From assembly GCA_021773275.1 (NCBI GenBank), contig JAJFKJ010000063.1:1-64000 (forward strand): DNA of 64,000 bases. The letters run 5' to 3'. This document shows positions 53,708 to 62,754 of this stretch, piece after piece. The notes beneath the pieces were generated by a model, which worked only from the letters and a program-made list of their open reading frames with translations, was not told where the DNA came from and searched no databases. This DNA comes from Gammaproteobacteria bacterium (GTDB lineage: Bacteria > Pseudomonadota > Gammaproteobacteria > JABCZS01). A program made the translations under genes and the position numbers. Every line of letters starts with the position of its first letter. Position 1 is the first letter of the stretch.

Positions 53708-54085
53708 ATGCCAAGTTTACAGCCTACAAATAAAAATGTACAAGCGCCTGCTAAGCCAGCACATGCTGCGCCTGGCCGTCCTTTGGTGCATGGTTACAAG
53801 GCTGCTGTTCAAATTGCTAATACTAATGTAGCAACGCTTAAATCTCAGTCTGGGCTCCCAAATTATTTGACTGCTGGTAAAGAAAATACCAACAGCAAAC
53901 AAGCGCGCAACACAATGCGTACTGCTTATGAGTTATTGAAATATGCGAAGCAGGTCGGTATGACTATCGATGCTAAAGCGCCTTTGCGCGAAGTTGCTCA
54001 ACAGGTTAACGAGCATAAGAAAGCGCAAGAGCAAAAGCTCAAGCAAGGTGGTCCAGATATCCCTTACAACAGACCTGGAATATAA
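53708..54085 (+). CDS. Small basic protein of unknown function
   Basis: A 125-residue product I do not recognise. The first 25 residues are rich in Pro, Ala and Lys with no signal peptide; the middle (ARNTMRTAYELLKYAKQVGM) looks like amphipathic helices, and the end is Lys/Gln-rich with PYNRPGI as the tail. It is a single-gene unit: a near-consensus promoter, an AGGATGAG ribosome site with a hairpin in front, and a strong terminator 15 bases after the stop. Such a setting suggests high expression. A nucleoid, stress or secreted role are all possible. Confidence 0.75.
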   Translation: MPSLQPTNKNVQAPAKPAHAAPGRPLVHGYKAAVQIANTNVATLKSQSGLPNYLTAGKENTNSKQARNTMRTAYELLKYAKQVGMTIDAKAPLREVAQQVNEHKKAQEQKLKQGGPDIPYNRPGI

Positions 54086-54100
54086 GCCAAGCAAAACTTA

Positions 54101-54128
54101 AAAAAACCCGGCAATAGCCGGGTTTTTT
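54101..54128 (+). terminator. Intrinsic terminator of the small-protein gene
   Basis: Arms CCCGGC and GCCGGG round loop AATA, flanked by A6 and T6, so it can act in both directions. Confidence 0.9.
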
Positions 54129-54149
54129 ATTGCCTGTTATAATCACTAC

Positions 54150-55547
54150 ATGAACATTGAAAAATTCTTCACAAAAGCCCTAGCCCAACAAAAAGATAGC
54201 AACGATGAGCTGGCGATCACCCTGTATAAGCAAATTCTGCAAGAAGATGCATTTCACCTGCCAACCCTGTATAACCTGGCCAGCATCTATGGTGAACAAC
54301 ACAACTATGAAGAAGCCATTTATTACTACGAACGCTTGCTTGAGCAAGAGCCCGATTTTGTGCGCGCCTACCACAACTTGGCCGTATGTTATTTGCAAAT
54401 TCGTAATATCGAGCAGGCGCAACATTTATTAGAGCAAGCCATACGCTTGGTGCCAGAGTATGCCACGGCGCAACATCTGCTGGGCAGCATTCTGTTTAAA
54501 AAAGGCGAGGTGTTTAAAGCGTCCGATCACTTAGAGCTGGCGATTAAATACGACCCTGAATTGGCAGAAGCATTTTGCCATTTAGGTATGTTGCGCTTGC
54601 AGCAAGAAGATTTAGATTCAGCCATCATTTACTTATTGCGCGCCATCGAGCTACAGCCAGCGCAAGCTGAAGCACATTATCATTTGGGCGTGATCCACCT
54701 CAAGCAAGGCGAACAAGAACAGGCAGAAAAATGCTTTGAAGGTACAATAGACCGCGATGAAAATCATTTTGCGGCTTTATATAACATGAGCCTGCTAAAA
54801 AAGAAACAAAACTTTACCAAGCTTGCTGATGATTACTTGCAACGGGCTGAAAAGCTGCAGCCTGATAATGGGCATGTTAAGTTTTTGCGTGCGACACTCG
54901 ATAAAAACAACAACCCTGAGCATGCCCCTGAAACATTCGTGACAGAATTGTTTGATCGCTATGCACGCTATTACGACAAGCAAATGCATGAAGGTTTACA
55001 TTATCAAGTGCCGGAGAACTTATTCAAGTTATTTAGCGATGCGCTGGGCCCTGAAAATCAAAGCTTGAAAATAGTTGAGCTAGGCTGCGGAACGGGCTTA
55101 ACAGGGCAGTTGTTTAAGCTTTATGCAAAACACTTTACGGGCATTGATCTCTCCGAGCCTATGCTGGCAAAAGCCAAAGAAAAGGCTATTTATGATGAGC
55201 TTGTGCACCAAGAAGTACAATTAGCCGCGCAAGATTTGGAAGATGCATCAGTCGATCTATTTATTGCAGCGGATGTATTTGGGTATATCGGCAAGCTAGA
55301 CGAATTGTTTTCAGTGCTTGCACAGAAACTTGCACCAGGAGCGGCTCTATTGTTTTCCATTGAAGCGCATGCCGGCGAAGAGGATTACATTCTCACCGAA
55401 CATACACGTTTCGCACACAAGCCGCGTTATATTCATCGATTGGCGCAGGCGCTAAACTTAAATATCTCAGCGGAGCTTGATGGTATTTTGCGCGAGCAAA
55501 ATAAAGAGCAAGTGGCAGGCAAATATTTTTTATTGAGAAAATTATGA
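54150..55547 (+). CDS. TPR-repeat protein fused to a SAM-dependent methyltransferase
   Basis: A 465-residue protein. About seven TPR units cover residues 5-250 (for example LPTLYNLASIYGEQHNYEEA, AYHNLAVCYLQIRNIEQAQH and AEAHYHLGVIHLKQGEQEQA). A class I methyltransferase follows: motif I IVELGCGTGLTGQLF (about 308), an acidic residue at the end of strand 2 in FTGIDLSEPML, and VDLFIAADVFGYIG. The TPR part likely binds a protein partner or substrate. The next gene, also a methyltransferase, overlaps its stop as ATGA. Substrate unknown. Confidence 0.85.
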   Translation: MNIEKFFTKALAQQKDSNDELAITLYKQILQEDAFHLPTLYNLASIYGEQHNYEEAIYYYERLLEQEPDFVRAYHNLAVCYLQIRNIEQAQHLLEQAIRLVPEYATAQHLLGSILFKKGEVFKASDHLELAIKYDPELAEAFCHLGMLRLQQEDLDSAIIYLLRAIELQPAQAEAHYHLGVIHLKQGEQEQAEKCFEGTIDRDENHFAALYNMSLLKKKQNFTKLADDYLQRAEKLQPDNGHVKFLRATLDKNNNPEHAPETFVTELFDRYARYYDKQMHEGLHYQVPENLFKLFSDALGPENQSLKIVELGCGTGLTGQLFKLYAKHFTGIDLSEPMLAKAKEKAIYDELVHQEVQLAAQDLEDASVDLFIAADVFGYIGKLDELFSVLAQKLAPGAALLFSIEAHAGEEDYILTEHTRFAHKPRYIHRLAQALNLNISAELDGILREQNKEQVAGKYFLLRKL

Positions 55548-56641
55548 ACAACGATTTACCCACACCTTCAAGCGAAGCACAAGCGCATTCAGAAAAACTG
55601 GTGGCGTACATTCGCGAAGCCATGCAAGGCGGCAGCATTTCATTTGCAGATTACATGCAGCAGTGTTTATATGCTCCAGGTTTGGGTTACTATGTGGCGG
55701 GCAGCCAAAAATTTGGTGAGGCCGGCGATTTTATTACTGCACCGATGGTCTCTTCCCTGTATTCGCAAACTATAGTGCAATCGATAATGCCCACCTTAAA
55801 AGAAACCGATGGCGCGATTCTTGAGCTGGGTGCGGGCAATGGTCAGATGGCAGCGGATATACTTTTATTTTTGCAACAGCAAGGCGACACAAGCACCGAA
55901 TACTATATTTTGGAAGTCAGCCCAGATTGCCAGGCGCAACAAAAACAGACCTTAGAAAAACAAGTGCCTGATGCACTAGTTCGCGTGCAGTGGTTGCAGC
56001 GTTTACCCGAAGATTTTAAAGGTGTTATACTCGCCAATGAAGTGCTCGATGCAATGCCCGTGCATATGTTCCGTTACCAAAAGCAAGAGCTACTTGAACG
56101 CCGTGTTACTTGGCAAGAAGATAGTTTTGCTTATATTGATGAGCCTATGCAAGACGAAGTGTTGCGTTTGGCGATTGCAGCCCTGCCTTTAACGCAAGAT
56201 GAGAAGCAAGATTACATTTCTGAAATTAACTTAACATTGCCCGTATTTGTGCGCTCGTTGATCGCAAAATTGCAGCAAGGTTTAATTGTATTTGTGGACT
56301 ATGGATTTTTGCAAGATGTTTATTATCACGCTGACCGCAATCAGGGAACTTTGATGTGCCATTATCGCCACCATGCCAGCAGCGACCCATTTTTGCACCC
56401 CGGTTTGCAAGACATTACTGCGCACGTTGATTTTACTAAAGTTGGCGAAGTAGCGATGCATTGTGGTTTGCAGGTAAGTTTTGATAGCCAGGCTGAATAT
56501 TTGCTTAGCCATGGTTTGCTGGATTTGGCAGTCACTGACGATGAAAAACAACAGCTGGTTTATTCGCAACAAATCCAAAAGCTCGTACAACCACACGAGA
56601 TGGGTGAGTTGTTCAAAGTGATGTGTTTGGAAAAAAAATAA
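55544..56641 (+). CDS. MidA/NDUFAF7-family SAM-dependent methyltransferase
   Basis: A 365-residue protein with the DUF185 pattern: SFADYMQQCLYAPGLGYYV, GDFITAPMVSSLYSQ, motif I ILELGAGNGQMAADIL, VILANEVLDAMPVHMFR and FVDYGFLQDVYYHADRNQGT with YRHH. The mitochondrial homologue dimethylates an arginine of a complex I subunit; bacterial targets are not known. It is coupled to the TPR-methyltransferase by a four-base overlap. Its end is followed by a repeat cluster. Confidence 0.9.
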   Translation: MNNDLPTPSSEAQAHSEKLVAYIREAMQGGSISFADYMQQCLYAPGLGYYVAGSQKFGEAGDFITAPMVSSLYSQTIVQSIMPTLKETDGAILELGAGNGQMAADILLFLQQQGDTSTEYYILEVSPDCQAQQKQTLEKQVPDALVRVQWLQRLPEDFKGVILANEVLDAMPVHMFRYQKQELLERRVTWQEDSFAYIDEPMQDEVLRLAIAALPLTQDEKQDYISEINLTLPVFVRSLIAKLQQGLIVFVDYGFLQDVYYHADRNQGTLMCHYRHHASSDPFLHPGLQDITAHVDFTKVGEVAMHCGLQVSFDSQAEYLLSHGLLDLAVTDDEKQQLVYSQQIQKLVQPHEMGELFKVMCLEKK

Positions 56642-56663
56642 CGTAGATGCCGCTGAACCCGAT

Positions 56664-56755
56664 AAAATCTCCCGCCCTCTGCGCCCTGGCAGGCTTGCCC
56701 TCTTCACAAAGGGGACGAATATATTGCTATGGGGTTTTAAAACAAGTTGTAGGGG
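56664..56755 (+). repeat. Family B repeat, direct copy 1
   Basis: A 92-base unit. Its last 54 bases (56702-56755) match copy 2 (56845-56898) with one difference; the first part is diverged. It contains a CCCTCTT/AAGGGG hairpin. Confidence 0.85.
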
Positions 56756-56790
56756 GCCTGTGCGGGCGGCACAGGGTGCCGCCCCTACGG
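56750..56790 (-). repeat. Family A hairpin, inverted copy
   Basis: The hairpin 56764-56784 has arms GGGCGGCAC and GTGCCGCCC with loop AGG, the complement orientation of the CCT-loop copies. Outer GTAGGGG and CCCCTAC also pair. Confidence 0.75.
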
Positions 56791-56804
56791 TAAGAGCATT
56801 GCAA

Positions 56805-56898
56805 GTAAAAAATCCCCCGGCCCTGCCGATGGCGGGCCTGCCCCCTTCACAAAGGGGGCGAATATATTGCTATGGGGTTTTAAAACAAGTTGTAGGGG
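56805..56898 (+). repeat. Family B repeat, direct copy 2
   Basis: Starts GTAAAAAATCCCCC and is also matched, inverted, at 27390-27446. The array before rho therefore reads B, inverted A, B, A. The whole 56642-56939 gap is made of these repeats and carries no gene. Confidence 0.85.
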
Positions 56899-56934
56899 TC
56901 GCACCCTGTGCGACCCGGCACCGCGTAGCGGTGC
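56892..56934 (+). repeat. Family A double-hairpin repeat, after rho
   Basis: Hairpin 1 (56896-56916) has arms GGGTCGCAC and GTGCGACCC, loop CCT. Hairpin 2 (56918-56934) has arms GCACCGC and GCGGTGC, loop GTA. Both stems differ from the 15281 copy by paired changes. It ends six bases from the rho stop. Confidence 0.85.
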
Positions 56935-56939
56935 ATCAG

Positions 56940-58199
56940 CTATTGACGCTTCATTGCTTCAAAGAACTCATCGTTGGTCTTCGTTGCTTTCAAGCGGTCA
57001 ATTAAGAATTCCATAGCAGCAATTTCATTCATTGGGTGCAATAGTTTGCGGAGAATCCACATTTTTTGCAATTCGTCAGGTTTGGTCAACTGTTCTTCAC
57101 GACGTGTACCTGAGCGGTTAATGTTAATTGCAGGGTAAGTACGTTTTTCAGCAATATTGCGATCCAAGTGGATTTCCATATTACCGGTACCTTTGAACTC
57201 TTCATAGATGACTTCATCCATTTTCGAGCCGGTATCAACCAAACAAGTTGCAATAATAGTCAGGCTACCACCCTCTTCAATGTTACGTGCGGCACCAAAA
57301 AAGCGCTTCGGACGTTGCAGTGCATTGGCATCAACACCACCGGTGAGCACCTTACCAGAAGAAGGAATCACGGTGTTGTAGGCACGGGCAAGACGTGTAA
57401 TAGAATCTAACAAGATAACCACATCTTTTTTGTGCTCTGCTAAACGTTTTGCTTTTTCGATAACCATCTCAGCAACTTGTACGTGTCGTGCTGGTGGCTC
57501 ATCAAAGGTACTCGCGATAACTTCGCCGCGTACGGAGCGTTCCATTTCAGTTACTTCCTCTGGGCGTTCATCGATTAATAATACGATCAGATGACAATCA
57601 GGGTTGTTCTTTGCAACAGATGCAGCAATGTTCTGTAGCATCATTGTTTTACCGGTTTTCGGCGGTGCAACAATAAGACCACGTTGCCCTTTACCGATAG
57701 GAGATGCTAAATCAATAACGCGGGCAGTAATGTCTTCTGTAGAGCCATTACCTTGCTGCATGTGCAGGCGTTCATTCGGGAACAATGGCGTAAGGTTTTC
57801 AAATAAAATTTTATTACGGCAATTTTCAGGTGGCTCAAAGTTGATTTCGTCAACTTTTAATAGCGCAAAATAACGTTCGTTGTTATCTTTGGGTGGGCGT
57901 ATTGTGCCTGAAACAGTGTCACCGGTGCGCAAGCCAAAACGACGGACTTGGCTAGGTGATACATAGATATCATCGGGCCCTGCTAAATAAGAGCTGCTCG
58001 CTGAGCGCAGGAAACCATAACCATCTATGATTTCAAGTATTCCCATACCGAAAATGTCTTCTTTGTTTTGTGCATGCGCTTTTAAAATGGCAAAGATCAA
58101 GTCTTGCTTGCGTGCACGTGAGAGGTTTTCAATGCCTTTTTCATTGGCAATGTTCATCAAATCTTGTACAGATTTGGTTTTTAATTCTGTTAAATTCAT
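56940..58199 (-). CDS. rho: Transcription termination factor Rho
   Basis: A 419-residue RNA-dependent ATPase. The RNA-binding cold-shock domain shows [20 protein letters not shown]; Walker A is [15 protein letters not shown] (about 172-186), then [53 protein letters not shown] and the R-loop/R-finger region with [14 protein letters not shown]. Length matches the E. coli enzyme. trxA lies just upstream, as in E. coli. Confidence 0.98.
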   Translation of the reverse strand: MNLTELKTKSVQDLMNIANEKGIENLSRARKQDLIFAILKAHAQNKEDIFGMGILEIIDGYGFLRSASSSYLAGPDDIYVSPSQVRRFGLRTGDTVSGTIRPPKDNNERYFALLKVDEINFEPPENCRNKILFENLTPLFPNERLHMQQGNGSTEDITARVIDLASPIGKGQRGLIVAPPKTGKTMMLQNIAASVAKNNPDCHLIVLLIDERPEEVTEMERSVRGEVIASTFDEPPARHVQVAEMVIEKAKRLAEHKKDVVILLDSITRLARAYNTVIPSSGKVLTGGVDANALQRPKRFFGAARNIEEGGSLTIIATCLVDTGSKMDEVIYEEFKGTGNMEIHLDRNIAEKRTYPAININRSGTRREEQLTKPDELQKMWILRKLLHPMNEIAAMEFLIDRLKATKTNDEFFEAMKRQ

Positions 58200-58273
58200 A
58201 GGCTTTTGGGTTTCATCATGTTGGGTAAGAATGGCAGGTTTGCCTTCCTGGTTAATATTAAAAGGTTTTTAGT

Positions 58274-58300
58274 ATCTGCGCCCGTGAGGTGGGCACAGAT
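58274..58300 (-). promoter_or_regulatory. Hairpin in the trxA-rho gap
   Basis: ATCTG-GCCC pairs with GGGC-CAGAT with one internal mismatch and a GTGAGGT loop. No T-tract follows on the minus strand. It could be trxA 3' structure or part of a rho leader; rho is known to control its own leader in E. coli. Confidence 0.35.
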
Positions 58301-58361
58301 ATAACAATACCACTATTTTATTAAAAAATCCAGTCCTTTATATACCAAATAAATCAATTGC

Positions 58362-58688
58362 TTACAAAGTACTATCTAGGAAAGCGACCAGTTGCGACTT
58401 ACTTAAAGCACCTACTTTTGTCTGTACCATTTCGCCATTTTTAAAAAGTATTAGCGTGGGGATTCCACGAACGCCATATTTTGCAGGTGTTTCAGGGTTG
58501 CCATCAACATCTATTTTAGCTATTTTTACTTTATCGCCGTATTCACTGGCAATTTCTTCTAGTATAGGCGCAATGGCTTTACATGGGCCACACCACTGTG
58601 CCCAGAAATCAACGAGTACAGGACCACTATTTTGCAGTACTTCACTTTCAAAATCGCCGTCGCTAACCGTTGCAATACTTCCACTCAT
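58362..58688 (-). CDS. trxA: Thioredoxin 1
   Basis: A 108-residue thioredoxin with active site [10 protein letters not shown] (Cys33, Cys36), the buried Asp in [25 protein letters not shown] with the cis-Pro in [12 protein letters not shown], and C-terminal LVAFLDSTL. It reduces disulfides in cytosolic proteins. A strong GAGGAG ribosome site precedes the start. It lies upstream of rho on the same strand. Confidence 0.97.
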   Translation of the reverse strand: MSGSIATVSDGDFESEVLQNSGPVLVDFWAQWCGPCKAIAPILEEIASEYGDKVKIAKIDVDGNPETPAKYGVRGIPTLILFKNGEMVQTKVGALSKSQLVAFLDSTL

Positions 58689-58741
58689 GACTTTCTCCTC
58701 AATGATTGATAAGCCTATTTTTTAACATTTTCTTGCATGAG

Positions 58742-60064
58742 TCAATGATTTTTTATTGACTGCTCAGAAAGAATGCGCAAACCTTTTAGCAGGTTAAGTG
58801 CCTCTATCAGTGCGTAGTCCAAAGGTTGTTCGATATCGATATCAACTGCTTCCTCACCTTTTGTTCCATTGCCGATGTGGTTGCTTAAGTCACTTTCACG
58901 CACGGTCATTGAATTAAAGCGGGCATCACCTTTTGTGAGCACGTAATTATTCAGAGTAATATCTGGCTCAATGCCTTCTGCCTGAATAGATCGGCCTGCT
59001 GGCGTGTAGTAAAGCGCGGTTGTTAATTTTAAGCCGTTATCGTCTTGTAGCGGAATGACAGTCTGTACAGAGCCTTTACCAAAAGTTCTGCTGCCCATGA
59101 TGATTGCGCGGCCATGGTCTTGTAATGCGCCCGCTACAATTTCTGATGCAGAAGCAGAACCTGCGTTGACCAACACAACCATCGGCGCACCTTCAAGTAT
59201 ATCGCCAGTGCGTGCATGTTCACGTAACTTGGAAGATGACATGCGGCCTTCGGTATATACGACTAGGCGGTCATAACCTATTTTTTTGCTGTCTAAAAAT
59301 ATATCTGAAACATCAACAGCGGCCTCTAACACACCACCTGGGTTATTGCGTAAATCAAGCACCAAGCCATTTATACCATCGTTTTGTTCCATTTTTTTCA
59401 ATGCTTTTTTAACATCCTTGCCTGTGCTGGCTTGGAAGTGTGAAATGCGTAAGTAGCCATAACCTGGCTCAAGCATTTCAGTACGTACGCTGTCGACTTT
59501 GATAGTATCGCGAGCTAACTCGACCACGATTGGCGCATCAGCACCTTCGCGAAGCACAGTCAGTTTTATTTTTTCGCCTTTAGGGCCGCGCATTAAATTT
59601 ACAGCATCGGTTAATGACATACCTTTGACAGGTGCATCGTCGATACGAATAATGAGGTCGCCGGGTTGCATACCTGCACGACTTGCTGGGCTGTCATCGA
59701 TAGGAGAAACAACTTTTACAAAACCATCTTCCATGGTTACTTCAATGCCTAAGCCGCCAAATTTTCCTGAAGTGCTAACTTGTAGGTCGCTCATCATTTC
59801 TTTATCAAGGTAGGCTGAGTGTGGATCCAGGCCTGCTAGCATGCCGCGCACGGCTTCTTCAAACAAGACTTCGTCTTCCACGTCTTCGACATAGTATTTT
59901 TTGATTTGATCGACGACATGGGTAAATTGTTTGAGCTCAACAACAGGGAGGTCTTTTTGTTTGGTATCAGCATAAACCTGTGTAGTGAGGCCTAGTAATC
60001 CGGCAAAAAATAAGCTGCAGGCTCCGATCGTTGCAAATTTTCTTAGTGAACTTTTTTGTTTCAT
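58742..60064 (-). CDS. ctpA: Carboxyl-terminal processing protease CtpA (S41)
   Basis: A 440-residue periplasmic protease with signal peptide ending near TTQVYA. The PDZ domain (about 95-170) includes LGIEVTMEDGFVKVVSPIDD and MQPGDLIIRIDD; the S41 domain has LRNNPGGVLEAAVDVSDIF, the catalytic Ser in VNAGSASASEIVAGAL and the Lys in GSRTFGKGSVQTVIPL. Such enzymes trim peptidoglycan hydrolases. It follows envC on the same strand by seven bases, a common pairing of a hydrolase activator and a protease. Confidence 0.95.
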   Translation of the reverse strand: MKQKSSLRKFATIGACSLFFAGLLGLTTQVYADTKQKDLPVVELKQFTHVVDQIKKYYVEDVEDEVLFEEAVRGMLAGLDPHSAYLDKEMMSDLQVSTSGKFGGLGIEVTMEDGFVKVVSPIDDSPASRAGMQPGDLIIRIDDAPVKGMSLTDAVNLMRGPKGEKIKLTVLREGADAPIVVELARDTIKVDSVRTEMLEPGYGYLRISHFQASTGKDVKKALKKMEQNDGINGLVLDLRNNPGGVLEAAVDVSDIFLDSKKIGYDRLVVYTEGRMSSSKLREHARTGDILEGAPMVVLVNAGSASASEIVAGALQDHGRAIIMGSRTFGKGSVQTVIPLQDDNGLKLTTALYYTPAGRSIQAEGIEPDITLNNYVLTKGDARFNSMTVRESDLSNHIGNGTKGEEAVDIDIEQPLDYALIEALNLLKGLRILSEQSIKNH

Positions 60065-60071
60065 AATGTCC

Positions 60072-61199
60072 TCAGCTTTGTTGTTGAATCCAGACCATTG
60101 GATCGATAGGGCTTCCTGCTTGTCTTATTTCAAAGTATAAACCAGGTGCGGGCAATCCGCCGCTTTTTCCAATCGTAGCGATAGTTTCATTTGCAGAAAC
60201 CCAGTCGTCTACTTGTTTATTTATACTTTGATTATAGCCATATAGGCTCATGATGTCATCGCCATGGTCAACGATCAGCAATAAACCATAACCTCGCAGC
60301 CAATCGGCGTAAACAACACGGCCAGCGTGTACAGCTTTTACCGGGTCGCCTTCTGTGCTACCAATAAAAATGCCTGTCCAACGTACACGATCATCGTGCC
60401 TTTGTGCACCATAGGAGTAAACGAGCTCACCTTCTGCTGGCCACAATAAACCACCTTTTGACGCTGTGATTTGGTGTGATGTGGCTTGGTCTCTTTGCTT
60501 TTCTAAACGAGCGATAATTTTGTTGAGGCCAGAAGCATCTGTTTTTAATTGCGTAATCTGGTCACCTTTTTGAGTAACTTCGTGGTTCAACCCTATTAGC
60601 AATGCTTCGCGTCGTTTTTGTTTTTCTTGCAAATCTTGAAATTGTTGCAGTTGTTCTTGCTGCAGGGTTTTTATTGTGCTAAGCGTTTGCGCAATAAGTA
60701 TTTCTCGTTTCAAAATACCATTTAGCTCTTCTTGTACCTGCGCAATTTCTGCTTGGCGCGCAAGATTGAAATAACGATAGTAGTGTAGTAGGCGGTTGAA
60801 GTCATTTGGGTTCGATTGGCTTAGCAGTAATTTCAGCAGTGAGCTTTGTTGCACTAAATAAGCGCTGCGCATCTGCTCACTTAAGTGTTCTTGCTGTTGC
60901 TCTAAATCTAGTTTTGCTTGCAGTTGGTCTTGTTTGAGTGTGTGTATCGCGGCTTGGCTTTGCAGAATTTGCCTGTTGCTTTCTTGCAGCATCGGTGCGA
61001 GTTCACCAATTTTCAGATCAAGCTCACGCAACATGGATTGAAATTTCTCTTGTCGTGAAGCATCATATTCAAGAGATTTGCTTAAATCTGCAATTTCTTT
61101 TTCAATGGTTTTAAGCTTTTCTTGTTCAGACGCAAGTTCGTTGGCAGCAGCAGTTGAGGCCAAGAAAACAAGTATAAGATATGAGATTATTTTTCGCAT
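60072..61199 (-). CDS. envC: EnvC-like murein hydrolase activator
   Basis: A 375-residue periplasmic protein. Signal peptide ISYLILVFLASTAAA, long coiled coil (residues 20-240), then an M23/LytM domain (GGLLWPAEGELVYSYGAQR, GDPVKAVHAGRVVYADWL, LLLIVDHGDDIMSLYGYN). The zinc-site His/Asp set of active M23 enzymes is incomplete (VYSYGAQRHDDR lacks the first H-x-G-x-D pattern), as in EnvC and NlpD, which activate amidases at division. It overlaps gpmI by 13 bases. Confidence 0.94.
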   Translation of the reverse strand: MRKIISYLILVFLASTAAANELASEQEKLKTIEKEIADLSKSLEYDASRQEKFQSMLRELDLKIGELAPMLQESNRQILQSQAAIHTLKQDQLQAKLDLEQQQEHLSEQMRSAYLVQQSSLLKLLLSQSNPNDFNRLLHYYRYFNLARQAEIAQVQEELNGILKREILIAQTLSTIKTLQQEQLQQFQDLQEKQKRREALLIGLNHEVTQKGDQITQLKTDASGLNKIIARLEKQRDQATSHQITASKGGLLWPAEGELVYSYGAQRHDDRVRWTGIFIGSTEGDPVKAVHAGRVVYADWLRGYGLLLIVDHGDDIMSLYGYNQSINKQVDDWVSANETIATIGKSGGLPAPGLYFEIRQAGSPIDPMVWIQQQS

Positions 61200-62713
61200 T
61201 TGAGCAGTATTTTTCCAGTCATCTCTTTAGGTGCAGTTAAGCCTAATAGGTATAGCATAGTTGGAGCGATGTCTGCTAGCACGCCATTTTTCTGGGTGAA
61301 TTCTGCATTGCGCCCAAAGTAAATGAGAGGTACAAGCTCGCTGGTGTGGGCTGTATGTGCTTGCTGCGTATCAGGGTTAAACATTTGCTCTGCATTGCCA
61401 TGATCAGCTGTAATCAAACATTCGCCCTGTACCTTATCTAAGGCTTGCGTGATACGGCCAATACATTTATCAATGGCTTCAATAGCTTTGACAGTAGCCT
61501 GGAAATTACCCGTGTGACCAACCATATCTGGGTTGGCAAAGTTGCAAATAATGACATCGTGCTTCTTGTTTTCTATCGCTGCAACTAATTTATCAGTCAC
61601 TTCAAAAGCACTCATTTCCGGCTTTTGATCATAGGTTCTGACATCGGGTGAAGGAATAAGTTCACGAGTTTCGCCTGGTACCATTTCCTCAACACCACAG
61701 CTGAAAAAGAAAGTAACATGCGCATATTTTTCAGTTTCAGCAATGCGCAGCTGTTTCAAATTTTTCTTTGAAATGATTTCTGAGAAAGTATTTTCAATTT
61801 TTATGGGTTTAAATGCAACCTCTGATTTTATATCATCGGCGTAATGAGTCAAGCTTACAAAGCCAGATAGTTTTGGCAGCGGTGATTTTTTAAACTCGGT
61901 AAAATCAGGCTCTAAAAAGGCACGGCTTAATTCTCTTGCGCGGTCTGACCGGAAGTTCATAAAGATCATTCCGTCGCCATCAGTAAGCTTTATGGGCGCT
62001 GCATCTGTCGCATGGATAACAGTAGGTTCAACAAACTCATCAGTTTCGCCGCGACTGTAGGCAGCTTCTAATGCGCTGATCGCATCAGGGGCATCAAAAT
62101 CAGCATGGCCGTGCGCAATCATATTATAAGCAGCTGCTACGCGGCCCCAATTATTGTCACGGTCCATAGCGAAAAAGCGGCCAGTAATCGATGCAATCGT
62201 ACCGTTCTTGATGCTTTGCAAATAAGGCTTGGCGCTTTGTGGCGGCGTATCGCGGCCATCTAAAAAAGCATGTAGGTATACATTACGAATATTCGTATCA
62301 CTTGCAGCATCAATAATCGCTTGAATATGCCGGATATGGCTATGCACGCCACCATCAGAAAGCAGACCCATGATATGCAAATTGCCATCATTTTTTTCGA
62401 TATCAGAAAAAAGTTTTTTAATCGTTTTATTGCTGGCCAATTTGTTTTCAGCAATGGCTTTATCAATACGGGTGAGGTCTTGGTAGATAACGCGACCTGC
62501 GCCCAGGTTCATGTGTCCCACTTCAGAGTTGCCCATTTGTGTACCGGGTAGACCCACATCAATACCGGAACATGAAATAAACGTACTGGGGTAATTGGCC
62601 ATGAGGTCATCAAGGTTTGGGGTATTGGCGTGGCTAATAGCATTATGCGCAGTTTCTTCGCGGTAGCCGAAGCCGTCAAGAATGATAAGCGCCAAAGGTT
62701 TTGAGTGTTTCAT
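61187..62713 (-). CDS. gpmI: 2,3-bisphosphoglycerate-independent phosphoglycerate mutase
   Basis: A 508-residue manganese enzyme of glycolysis. LIILDGFGYREETAHNAI at the start, the catalytic Ser in LPGTQMGNSEVGHMNLGAGR, HAFLDGRDTPPQSA, the DRDNNWGR substrate residues, FANPDMVGHTGN and ITADHGNAEQM with HTSELVP are family motifs. The order gpmI-envC-ctpA is conserved in many gammaproteobacteria. It is divergent from the rhodanese gene with 41 bases between starts. Confidence 0.97.
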   Translation of the reverse strand: MKHSKPLALIILDGFGYREETAHNAISHANTPNLDDLMANYPSTFISCSGIDVGLPGTQMGNSEVGHMNLGAGRVIYQDLTRIDKAIAENKLASNKTIKKLFSDIEKNDGNLHIMGLLSDGGVHSHIRHIQAIIDAASDTNIRNVYLHAFLDGRDTPPQSAKPYLQSIKNGTIASITGRFFAMDRDNNWGRVAAAYNMIAHGHADFDAPDAISALEAAYSRGETDEFVEPTVIHATDAAPIKLTDGDGMIFMNFRSDRARELSRAFLEPDFTEFKKSPLPKLSGFVSLTHYADDIKSEVAFKPIKIENTFSEIISKKNLKQLRIAETEKYAHVTFFFSCGVEEMVPGETRELIPSPDVRTYDQKPEMSAFEVTDKLVAAIENKKHDVIICNFANPDMVGHTGNFQATVKAIEAIDKCIGRITQALDKVQGECLITADHGNAEQMFNPDTQQAHTAHTSELVPLIYFGRNAEFTQKNGVLADIAPTMLYLLGLTAPKEMTGKILLKCEK

Positions 62714-62754
62714 GATATAATCTGTAAAATTTCAAAGCTGAGTTAGGTAATATT

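Noticed and set aside
56724-57005. 93-residue plus-strand frame before rho
   Set aside because: It is made of the repeat array and the antisense of the rho C-terminus.
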